NCBI RefSeq assembly: GCF_051668705.1
Contig: NZ_CP196351.1
Span: 2,480,001 to 2,544,000 of the forward strand
Direction of reading: 5' to 3'
Length of the DNA stretch: 64,000 nucleotides
Source: Alterisphingorhabdus sp051668705
Lineage (GTDB): Bacteria; Pseudomonadota; Alphaproteobacteria; Sphingomonadales; Sphingomonadaceae
Shown here: piece after piece, positions 38,064 through 45,385 of the stretch
Layout: each line of letters opens with the position of its first letter
Numbering within the stretch: position 1 is the first letter of the stretch
Notes under the pieces: generated by a model
The model's input: the letters and a program-made list of their open reading frames with translations, nothing else
Databases searched by the model: none
What the model was told of the DNA's origin: nothing
Made by a program: the position numbers and the translations under genes

Positions 38064-38891
38064 ATGAGCAAGGTAGGTCAATCAAAAGCTCCCGACCGAA
38101 TGCCAAATGCGGCATGGGCATGGGAATTTTTAAGGCGTAATGAAGATTATCGTCGTGACTTTCGCCTGTCTCACGCGGGCTTGCCCGCGCCTGTCGCCTT
38201 GACCAGCGGGGCGACGCTCTTTCGTAGCAGACGGACGATACCCGAAGCGGAACAATGGGGACTCTTGGCCTTTGCCGACCCGGATAAACAGGCCATTGAC
38301 GCCAATGTTTTCTGGCGACCAGATATTGTTGCCGGGGCTGTTCGTGTACGTCTTACGCATATGCCGGTGGACGACGTTCCCATAGATGAGATGAGTGATA
38401 TCATCGTATTGTCTGCTCTAAAAACCCGCCGAATTATTCTCGATACATGTGACGGCACGCGCCATATCGTGCTAAACGGAAGACGTTTCTGGATACAGTT
38501 ATTTTGCGATAATGACGCACCGGTCGGAGAATTTACCGAAGTTGACATAAGGCTCGATGGCGCCAAGCATCTCGGTCGCAGACTGGACACAGCCACACAA
38601 TTATTGTCTCTTCACCGCTCGACGGGCGGTAAACTTTCCTTGATTGGGCGTCGTCAAAACTCTAATGCTCTGAGCAACGCAATCATTGCCCACGACATTT
38701 GGAACGGGTTTGAGCGCGTTAAAGGCAGTATGAAGGACATTGCTGACGCCACCTTTGGGGCTGTCCGCGTTAACGCTGATTGGGGTCAAAATGACCGCGC
38801 CATGAAAGCTCAAATCAGGCGGTCATTAGCCCGCGCTGATCGGCTCATTGGCGGCGAATATCGGTCGTTTTTAGCCAAAAAGACACTTTAA
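38064..38891 (+). CDS. DUF2285 / DUF6499-type regulator-like protein of ICE backbone
   Basis: 275 aa from ATG 38064 (MSKVGQSKAPDRMPNAAWAW); GTG 38058 adds two residues. The N-terminal segment AWAWEFLRRNEDYRRDFRLS matches the 'transcriptional regulator-like' DUF6499 motif. The C-terminal part TATQLLSLHRSTGGKLSL and its basic end match DUF2285. The gene normally opens the DUF2285-HTH-(repA-parA)-DUF2840-traF-relaxase block of these elements. A regulatory role is assumed for the family but not shown. Confidence 0.75.
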   Translation: MSKVGQSKAPDRMPNAAWAWEFLRRNEDYRRDFRLSHAGLPAPVALTSGATLFRSRRTIPEAEQWGLLAFADPDKQAIDANVFWRPDIVAGAVRVRLTHMPVDDVPIDEMSDIIVLSALKTRRIILDTCDGTRHIVLNGRRFWIQLFCDNDAPVGEFTEVDIRLDGAKHLGRRLDTATQLLSLHRSTGGKLSLIGRRQNSNALSNAIIAHDIWNGFERVKGSMKDIADATFGAVRVNADWGQNDRAMKAQIRRSLARADRLIGGEYRSFLAKKTL

Positions 38892-38911
38892 CATTTGGTT
38901 GAAATCTCTGT

Positions 38912-38939
38912 CACGAAAACCCAACGTTGCGTTTTCGTG
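38912..38939. repeat. Perfect inverted repeat between DUF2285 and HTH genes
   Basis: CACGAAAAC (38912-38920) and GTTTTCGTG (38931-38939) flank a 10-nt loop that itself contains the palindrome CAACGTTG. There is no T-run, so it is not a standard terminator. It may be a regulator binding site or a transfer-origin repeat upstream of the mobilisation genes. Confidence 0.5.
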
Positions 38940-39026
38940 CCTTCAAAATTCCCCGTAATTCCGTCTGAATCTCCCACAGATTGGCGCAGTCCGCGTCATT
39001 AGATTGTAGCGTGTGGGGTAATAACC

Positions 39027-39260
39027 ATGTCTCAACCTCTTGAAAGTCCGTATCTCACGGCAGCCGAAGCCGCTAAATATTTGCGGCTCGAAGAACGCAC
39101 CTTGAACAATATGCGGTGGCGCGAAGAAGGCCCGCATTGGCGCAAACATGGCGGCAAGGTGATTTACCATATCAAGGATTTAGAAGGCTGGTCGCGCGGC
39201 CGGGATTGCGGTCACGGCCCCTCCTATGATGAGGACAAAGACAATGACACAGGCGCGTAA
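39027..39260 (+). CDS. Excisionase/AlpA-like helix-turn-helix protein
   Basis: 77 aa. YLTAAEAAKYLRLEERTLNN, then MRWREEGPHWRKHGGKVIYH and IKDLEGW, is a MerR-type HTH of the excisionase family. The C-terminus is acidic (DEDKDND). Homologs precede repA in related elements. Here the gene overlaps DUF2840 directly. It may regulate excision or transfer. Confidence 0.82.
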   Translation: MSQPLESPYLTAAEAAKYLRLEERTLNNMRWREEGPHWRKHGGKVIYHIKDLEGWSRGRDCGHGPSYDEDKDNDTGA

Positions 39261-39705
39261 TCTTACCGCCGTTCAGCTTGTCTACCGGAAGAAACGGATC
39301 AACCATCGCCTTCGATTTGGCATTCCGCTTATCGAAGCTCGGTTGGATTGGCGGCGCAAATTGGTCGCCTTCGCCCCCGGTTCGGTGCTTGGGTATATAC
39401 GCTGGCGGGCCAATCGGTTCGGCACACAGGATTGGCGATTATTCGTTCTGCGGACGGTCGAGAATGACCCGTTTTCAACCGTTCCCGGCGTCATGCCCGG
39501 TGCGAACATCTTACTCGCCACGCGCGGAACAACCCGCACACAGCGCGCCCTCGCTCATTTAGACACGCTGGAACTTGGCGAAGGCGGGCTGTCCCATGTG
39601 ACGGATGCCTATTGGCGACATCTGCATAACCGTCTCGCTGTGAGCCTCGATCCGCATGGCTTTTCGGCTCTCCAAGCCTCCACATTTAGAGGAGATGTCT
39701 CATGA
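39244..39705 (+). CDS. DUF2840-family protein
   Basis: 153 aa from ATG 39244 (MTQARNLTAVQLVYRKKRIN), with GAGGA upstream; it overlaps the HTH gene by 17 bp. RLRFGIPLIEARLDWRRKLV, then VLGYIRWRANRFGTQDWRLF and PGVMPGANILLATRGTTR, follow the DUF2840 pattern. The family accompanies traF and the relaxase in sphingomonad and rhizobial conjugative elements. Function unknown. Its stop overlaps the traF start (ATGA). Confidence 0.85.
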   Translation: MTQARNLTAVQLVYRKKRINHRLRFGIPLIEARLDWRRKLVAFAPGSVLGYIRWRANRFGTQDWRLFVLRTVENDPFSTVPGVMPGANILLATRGTTRTQRALAHLDTLELGEGGLSHVTDAYWRHLHNRLAVSLDPHGFSALQASTFRGDVS

Positions 39706-40433
39706 AATCGCGTATAATTGGAGCCATAGCGGGCTTCGTTTGCGTCTTTGCCTTGGTTGATATTTTCAAACCCGCAACACCTTATGTCTTCTACAATAAG
39801 AGCGAAAGCGCACCCATTGGCTGGTATCGTTTAACGCCGAATCATGCTGTAAAACGCGATGTTATGGTCGCGGCGTTTGCACCTGAAAACGCACGAAACA
39901 TGGCGGAGATACGAGACTATTTGCCGTCTCATGTTCCCCTCATAAAAACCGTTTGGGCGGCAGCGGGGGATGAAATCTGCTCTGAAGACGGACGAATAAC
40001 AGCCCCAAATCGTCCTAATATTTACGCCGAAGCGCAGGACGCATTTGGGCGGATCATGCCGGTTTGGAGGGGCTGCATTACGCTCTCGGAGAACCAGTAT
40101 TTCCTTGTCTCAACTCATGTGCAGAACTCTTGGGACAGTCGGTATTTCGGACCCGTTGAGAAAGACGACATTCTCGGTGTTGTCCAATATTTAGGATTTT
40201 CGGAAACGCCGGCAGAGGCAGGAGATGGTAGGGCGCGGGGGAAAGGCGCGGATGGCAAGATAAAAGCGAGAAGCGCCCCTTTGGGGCTATTCCCTTGTCT
40301 GCACATCTTTTTTGGGAGCGCTATGCGCTTATGTGGGGGCGCTTCCGATTTGGCGGAAATGCCCGGTCTGACTGCGGTTTGGGGGAGCGCTCCTTACCCG
40401 GATTATCCCGCAACGTCAGGGAAACCCGCATGA
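39702..40433 (+). CDS. traF: TraF-like S26 signal peptidase with an extended C-terminus
   Basis: 243 aa. One N-terminal membrane helix (IGAIAGFVCVFALVDIF) precedes the S26 catalytic Ser in SESAPIGWY near residue 37 and the Lys in LIKTVWAAAGDEI near 86. TraF processes (in RP4, cyclises) the TrbC pilin. The usual domain ends near residue 178 (DDILGVVQYLGF). The last ~65 residues (KGADGKIKARSAPLGLFPCL onward) are not part of the family and may be read-through of former intergenic DNA. ATGA overlap with the relaxase gene. Confidence 0.88.
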   Translation: MKSRIIGAIAGFVCVFALVDIFKPATPYVFYNKSESAPIGWYRLTPNHAVKRDVMVAAFAPENARNMAEIRDYLPSHVPLIKTVWAAAGDEICSEDGRITAPNRPNIYAEAQDAFGRIMPVWRGCITLSENQYFLVSTHVQNSWDSRYFGPVEKDDILGVVQYLGFSETPAEAGDGRARGKGADGKIKARSAPLGLFPCLHIFFGSAMRLCGGASDLAEMPGLTAVWGSAPYPDYPATSGKPA

Positions 40434-42373
40434 ACAAGGGAGGATCAGAACCACCCTTTGAGGTGAAGCTGGGACGTATCCGATCGGCCTCTGGCCACAC
40501 GCGAATGAAGTCTTTCTTCAAGAAGGTAGGCAAAGGCGCGCATCGTCTGTCGCGAAGCAACGGGTCAGGTCGATCCCGCAGCGGACGGGCGCAACGCAGC
40601 GCGGCACGCCACTATCATCGCCGGGTTGTGGTTAAAGCCTCCATTCACAAGATGACCGTGCATGGCACAGCACCCCTTCGCCGACACCTTAATTACATCG
40701 AGCGCAACGGGGCTGGCGAAGAAGGACGTGAGGCCGAACTCTATACCGATGCAAGCCGCGATTTGGACGCAGAGGATTTAATCACGCGAGCGGAAGATGA
40801 CCGTCACCATTTTCGGTTCATAGTCTCTCCGGAAGATGCCGACCAGATGAGCGACCTTAAAGCTTTCACGCGGGATCTTATGGGTCAGATGGAAAAGGAT
40901 TTGGAGACGCGCCTCGAATGGGTGGCGGCCACCCATTATGACACGGGCCAGCCACACGTGCATATTGTCATGCGCGGGGTGCACGAGGATGGCAAAGACC
41001 TCGTGATACCGCGTGACTATATTTCACGCGGGATACGCGAACGCGCGCAAGAGCTCGTGTCACTCGAACTTGGGCCCGTGAGCGAGCTGGAAAACCGCCA
41101 GCGGATGCAGCGCATGGTGCAGGCCGAACGCTTCACCGATCTGGACCGAACACTATTGCGGCGGGCGCGGGACGGAACGCTGGACCTCGCCAAGCCCGTT
41201 CCCAGCGGTCAGGTCTGGCAACGTCAGCTTGAGAAAGCGCGTATGGGACAGCTTGCCAAGTTAGGGCTTGCCGAGCATTCGGGAGGCTCGGAATGGCGCG
41301 TCGATCCAGGTGCAGCGGATGCACTCAAACGCATGGGCGAACGCGGCGACATCATCAAAGCCATGCACCGGGCCATGACCGAGACAGGCAAAGACCGTTT
41401 GATGACCAGCGCCAGCCTGTTTGATCCGGGCGACCCCAATGCCAAGGCCCTCACAGGCAAAATCATCGCGCAAGGCGTGGCAGACGATGTGCGCGATCAA
41501 GCCTATGTGGTGATTGACGCGACAGATGGAAAAGTTGCCTATGTAAACATTGGGCCAAGCGACCGATTAGCCGGGTTTGAAAAGGGCATGATAATAACCG
41601 CGCATCCCGCGTCGCATTCGCCTCGCCCTTCAGATCGTACCATCCATGAGGTCGCGGGCAAGCATGGTGGGATTTATAGCCCCACCAAGCACCTTGAAGA
41701 CGCCCCGCGTACCAATCCCGAATTTATCAAGGCGCATGTTCGCCGTTTGGAAGCCATGCGGAAAGCCGGTGTGTCGGTTGCCAGAAACACCGATGGCTCA
41801 TGGCGCATTCCGCCTGATTTTCTCGACAAGGCCGCTGCCTATGAGTTCGAGACGACGCGCAGCAAACCCGTGCAGCTTGATATGGCGTCCCGCTTTAATC
41901 TGCCTGCTATGCGAAACGCGATTGGCGCGACCTGGCTGGACGAACATTTGCGCGACCATGCGGACACATCGCAGGCGCGAGGCTTTGGCAGTGAGATTGA
42001 AGAGGCACGGTCCGCGCGTCGGGTCTTCCTGCACCGCCAAGGCATCTTGAAAGAAGCGGGCCAAAAGATCGACGACAAAGTGCTCGTCACTTTGGAACGT
42101 CGCGACCTTGAAGACGCTGCCAAGGCCCTTGCGCAACAACTCGGCAAACCCTTCACCCACGCCCCGCAATCGGGCCGGATCAGCGGTCAGTATGTCGAAC
42201 GGATTGACCGGGCGAGCGGACGCTATGCGGTGATTGAACGGGCCAAGGACTTTTCCCTCGTGCCGTGGCGCGAGGTGATGGACCGAAATTTGGGCAAACA
42301 GATTAGCGGCATGATTCGAGGGCGCCAGATTTCTTGGACACTTGGCAGGAGTCTGAATATTTCTGGGATTTAG
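40430..42373 (+). CDS. VirD2/TraI-like MOB-P relaxase (DUF3363)
   Basis: 647 aa from ATG 40430 (MNKGGSEPPFEVKLGRIRSA), where ATGA overlaps traF. A basic, Ser/Arg-rich segment (40-70) precedes the relaxase domain. That domain has RHLNYIERNG, HHFRFIVSPEDA, and the metal-binding histidines in QPHVHIVMRGVHEDG near 175. The C-terminal DUF3363 follows (about 250-600) with the closing motif SGMIRGRQISWTLGRSL. It nicks oriT, stays bound to the 5' end and is carried to the recipient through TraG. Confidence 0.92.
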   Translation: MNKGGSEPPFEVKLGRIRSASGHTRMKSFFKKVGKGAHRLSRSNGSGRSRSGRAQRSAARHYHRRVVVKASIHKMTVHGTAPLRRHLNYIERNGAGEEGREAELYTDASRDLDAEDLITRAEDDRHHFRFIVSPEDADQMSDLKAFTRDLMGQMEKDLETRLEWVAATHYDTGQPHVHIVMRGVHEDGKDLVIPRDYISRGIRERAQELVSLELGPVSELENRQRMQRMVQAERFTDLDRTLLRRARDGTLDLAKPVPSGQVWQRQLEKARMGQLAKLGLAEHSGGSEWRVDPGAADALKRMGERGDIIKAMHRAMTETGKDRLMTSASLFDPGDPNAKALTGKIIAQGVADDVRDQAYVVIDATDGKVAYVNIGPSDRLAGFEKGMIITAHPASHSPRPSDRTIHEVAGKHGGIYSPTKHLEDAPRTNPEFIKAHVRRLEAMRKAGVSVARNTDGSWRIPPDFLDKAAAYEFETTRSKPVQLDMASRFNLPAMRNAIGATWLDEHLRDHADTSQARGFGSEIEEARSARRVFLHRQGILKEAGQKIDDKVLVTLERRDLEDAAKALAQQLGKPFTHAPQSGRISGQYVERIDRASGRYAVIERAKDFSLVPWREVMDRNLGKQISGMIRGRQISWTLGRSLNISGI

Positions 42374-42411
42374 TGAGGGAAATTTGCTGCTTTAGGGTGG
42401 TTTATTAACTA

Positions 42412-42435
42412 TAATGCGTGATATTTAACGCATTA
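42412..42435. promoter_or_regulatory. HipB-type operator dyad 1
   Basis: TAATGCGT and ACGCATTA separated by 8 nt, 80 bp upstream of the hipB-like ATG. The 8-nt spacing equals that of E. coli HipB operators, although the half-site differs. Confidence 0.7.
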
Positions 42436-42460
42436 AAATGAAAACATGTTGAGCTCACGA

Positions 42461-42484
42461 TAATGCGTGATATATGATACATAA
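42461..42484. promoter_or_regulatory. HipB-type operator dyad 2 (degenerate)
   Basis: A second TAATGCGT with a poorer partner (ATACATAA) at the same 8-nt spacing, 49 bp after the first dyad and 31 bp before the gene. Paired operators suit cooperative autoregulation. Confidence 0.5.
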
Positions 42485-42514
42485 AGTCAGAAAAAGTCGA
42501 TTAGTGAGTGAAAT

Positions 42515-42895
42515 ATGATGCATAAAATTGAATTCGGCATCGCTTCTAGTGAAGCCATTGAAGATGCCCTTAGCGAGCGTATCGAAGAGATTCGCCTGAA
42601 ACAGAATATAACTCAGAGCCGCCTTGCAAGTGAAGCAGGCGTTTCACGCAGCACCATCACGCGGCTTGCGCAGAGCGGAAAAGGTATCTCACTTGATAGC
42701 TTCATCCGCATCTTAAAAGCGTTGCACATGGCAAACCATCTGGAAGCATTGCTGCCTAACCCTGGTTTGAGCCCGCTTGAGGAATTGAAACGAGCCAATC
42801 AACCGTCCCGCCAGCGAGCGCGTTCCAAAAAAGAAGATCAGAAGAAATGGACTTGGGGGGATCAAAAGCAGGATGACGAAGGAGACGTCTCATGA
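42515..42895 (+). CDS. HipB-like XRE antitoxin
   Basis: 126 aa. The HTH at about residues 25-75 (RLKQNITQSRLASEAGVSRS, then TITRLAQSGKGISLDSFIRI) is of Cro/CI type. The C-terminal ~30 residues are highly charged (PSRQRARSKKEDQKKW) and probably contact the HipA kinase. The stop overlaps the hipA start (ATGA). Expected role: neutralise HipA and repress the operon at the two upstream dyads. Confidence 0.88.
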   Translation: MMHKIEFGIASSEAIEDALSERIEEIRLKQNITQSRLASEAGVSRSTITRLAQSGKGISLDSFIRILKALHMANHLEALLPNPGLSPLEELKRANQPSRQRARSKKEDQKKWTWGDQKQDDEGDVS

Positions 42896-44205
42896 CTACT
42901 GCCAGCGTCGAATTATGGGGGCAGCGGATTGGGGCTGTGACATGGGTAGCAGAACGCGGACTTGGTGTTTTTCAATATACCCCTGAGTTTGCGGCAAGTG
43001 GCATTGAAGTTTCTCCTCTGCAAATGCCATTGCGCGAAACGCCTTATGATTTTGCAGAGCTAGGCCGGGAAACGTTCAAGGGGTTGCCCGGAATGTTGGC
43101 GGACAGTCTGCCAGACAAATTCGGCAATGCACTGATTAATGTTTGGCTTGTGCAACAGAACCGCCTTGAAACAAGTTTCAATCCCGTTGAGCGGCTTTGC
43201 TACACCGGCACACGCGGCATGGGCGCGCTTGAATATACGCCAGCAATCACGGGAGCGCCCACAAGAGCGCGCAAAGTTGAAGTTGAGCGTCTTGTCGCCC
43301 TGTCCAATCGTATCTTGAGCGATCGAGAAAACCTCGCAGGTCACTTAACGGGCGAAGACGATGCGCGGGATATTGAAGATATACTACGCGTCGGCACATC
43401 CGCCGGCGGTGCGCGGGCAAAGGCTATCCTCGCCTGGAATGAGCAGACTGGTGAGTTTCGGTCAGGTCAGGTCGAAGCAGGCAAAGGCTTCACACATTGG
43501 CTCATGAAATTCGATGGTGTGGACGAAAACAAAGACAAAGAGCTTGCTGACCCTAAAGGGTTTGGCCGCATCGAATATGCCTATCATCTGATGGCGGAAA
43601 AAGCCGGTATCATCATGATGCCCTGCCGCTTACATGAAGAAGGTGGGCGCGCGCACTTTATGACCAAGCGCTTTGACCGCACCACTTCAGGAGACAAACT
43701 GCACTATCAATCGCTGTGCGCCTTACAGCATTTCGATTTCAACATGGCAGGCGCTTATTCCTACGAACAGGCATTGCGGACGACTAAATCTCTGAGACTT
43801 CCTGCTGAAGACATCGAACAGCAGGTACGCCGCACACTGTTCAACATCATTGCGCGCAATCAGGATGATCACGTCAAGAATATCGGATTCGTCATGGATA
43901 AAGAGGGGGAGTGGCGGCTCTCACCGGCATTTGACATCGCCTACAGTTACAACCCGCAGGGTTCTTGGACATCGCAACATCAAATGAGCCTCAATGGAAA
44001 ACGCGATGGATTTGATTTAACAGACCTGATCGCTTTCGGAGAATTTGCCGGTTTGAAAGCGCGCAAGATGAAAGCCATAATCGCTGAGATCATAGAAACC
44101 GTACAGCAGTGGACTGACTTTGCAGCTCAAGCAAAAGTTCATGACGAACATGTCACTCAAATTCAGCGCACGCTTCGCATCGGTGAACTAGGAACTTTAC
44201 GATGA
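42892..44205 (+). CDS. HipA-family toxin kinase
   Basis: 437 aa, preceded by GAAGGAG. The N-terminal HipA beta domain includes LADSLPDKFGNALINVWLVQ. The kinase core has VGTSAGGARAKAILAW (P-loop-like), MPCRLHEEGGRAHFMTKRFD, the catalytic ARNQDDHVKNIGF near 322-334 and the metal-binding DIAYSY near 348. The family phosphorylates tRNA synthetases or other proteins and arrests growth. All catalytic residues I can identify are present. It overlaps the following gene by ATGA. Confidence 0.92.
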   Translation: MTTASVELWGQRIGAVTWVAERGLGVFQYTPEFAASGIEVSPLQMPLRETPYDFAELGRETFKGLPGMLADSLPDKFGNALINVWLVQQNRLETSFNPVERLCYTGTRGMGALEYTPAITGAPTRARKVEVERLVALSNRILSDRENLAGHLTGEDDARDIEDILRVGTSAGGARAKAILAWNEQTGEFRSGQVEAGKGFTHWLMKFDGVDENKDKELADPKGFGRIEYAYHLMAEKAGIIMMPCRLHEEGGRAHFMTKRFDRTTSGDKLHYQSLCALQHFDFNMAGAYSYEQALRTTKSLRLPAEDIEQQVRRTLFNIIARNQDDHVKNIGFVMDKEGEWRLSPAFDIAYSYNPQGSWTSQHQMSLNGKRDGFDLTDLIAFGEFAGLKARKMKAIIAEIIETVQQWTDFAAQAKVHDEHVTQIQRTLRIGELGTLR

Positions 44206-45143
44206 GGGCAGATGAATATTGGAAAAACTTCAACCTAGGCACGGAACTCGATATTGCTGGCCGCTTTATATTCAATGGACTCCAAACATTTCATCGGATG
44301 GAGCATTTTGCAACGGAAGAAGACACATTTGAGTTTCTGTATGCGGTCTCCGTTGGTGTCGAACGATTACTAAAAATTGCGCTGATTTTGACCGAGCATG
44401 GCCAAGATGTTGACCAAGACGAATTTGAAAAAGATCTAATCACGCACAGCCATCAAAAACTGATGGAAAGACTAAAGAGCAGTCACACGCTGAAGCTAAG
44501 CTCGGTTCATAATGAGTTTATCAGTATCCTTGCGCGCTTTTATAAGTCGCACCGCTACGGGCGATATAGCTTAGAGTCTGTCACCGCTGCGGCCCAAGAG
44601 CGAGACGACCTAAACAGCTTTTTGGAAAAGCACTTAGGCATAAAGATCGACACGAAGACCTTATTCGGAATTACGAAGAACGAACGGCGACACCGAAAGT
44701 TCATCGGTAAGACGATATCGAAAATCGTGAATCAGTTGTTCGAGATTGTGGAGAAAGAGGCTCGCCGCTTAAACCTCTATACCTACGAGATAGAATACGG
44801 GTCGAAAGCGTCAAAAATCTTCCAAGCCCAAAGCTTTGATTTTGAAAATGAAGATATTCTTCAGATGGAGCTCTTGGCGTACCTTGTCTCAGAAAAGGCA
44901 ATTGGTCCGAACTCAAAGTTTCTGCGTGAGTGCGTCGAGCCACTGTCGTTCGATCCTGCACTTGAGGCAGACTACATTACTGCTCTGAGGAACGATCAGA
45001 AGAAAATGGCAGTCTTGGATGAATTGGAAGCCTTGTATGAGGACGAGGTTTCAGATTTTTCGACACGCCGAGAGATGCTTGATGCGGCGACTTCACACCA
45101 TCTTCATTATGGCATGGATGAAGATGATGAGATTAATGACTAA
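44202..45143 (+). CDS. HEPN-like protein translationally coupled to hipA
   Basis: 313 aa, overlapping hipA by 4 bp. FLYAVSVGVERLLKIALILT (48-64) then ITHSHQKLMERL (80-91) follows the HEPN helix pattern (E..LK.....H...L). ARFYKSHRYGRY contains R112-x4-H117, the RX4-6H arrangement of HEPN ribonucleases. The second half (about 145-313) is helical and ends in an acidic tail (MDEDDEIND). I recognise no named family. It is probably a third component of the HipBA module (effector RNase or accessory), by inference from coupling. Confidence 0.5.
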   Translation: MRADEYWKNFNLGTELDIAGRFIFNGLQTFHRMEHFATEEDTFEFLYAVSVGVERLLKIALILTEHGQDVDQDEFEKDLITHSHQKLMERLKSSHTLKLSSVHNEFISILARFYKSHRYGRYSLESVTAAAQERDDLNSFLEKHLGIKIDTKTLFGITKNERRHRKFIGKTISKIVNQLFEIVEKEARRLNLYTYEIEYGSKASKIFQAQSFDFENEDILQMELLAYLVSEKAIGPNSKFLRECVEPLSFDPALEADYITALRNDQKKMAVLDELEALYEDEVSDFSTRREMLDAATSHHLHYGMDEDDEIND

Positions 45144-45385
45144 GAGGAACTCTGGAATGAGCGCTCCGTCGAGTAGCGACGAAAATTTCCTGTATTTCCA
45201 CCTCGGATTATCATTGCCTACGCGCCCTGTGGCCTGCGCTTGTCACGCAAGCCACACAATCTAGGTAAGCCGTCTGTAATTCAGACCAAACCCGCTGATT
45301 TCATTCAGATTTCTACCCGCTTTCCTCACTATACGGCACGACTGATCTTCGCTCTTTTTGATCTCATAGAAATTGAGGTCACTCC

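Noticed and set aside
45019..45264. An 81-aa frame overlapping the end of the HEPN-like gene
   Set aside because: No start signal, shadow of the preceding gene, and no conserved pattern.
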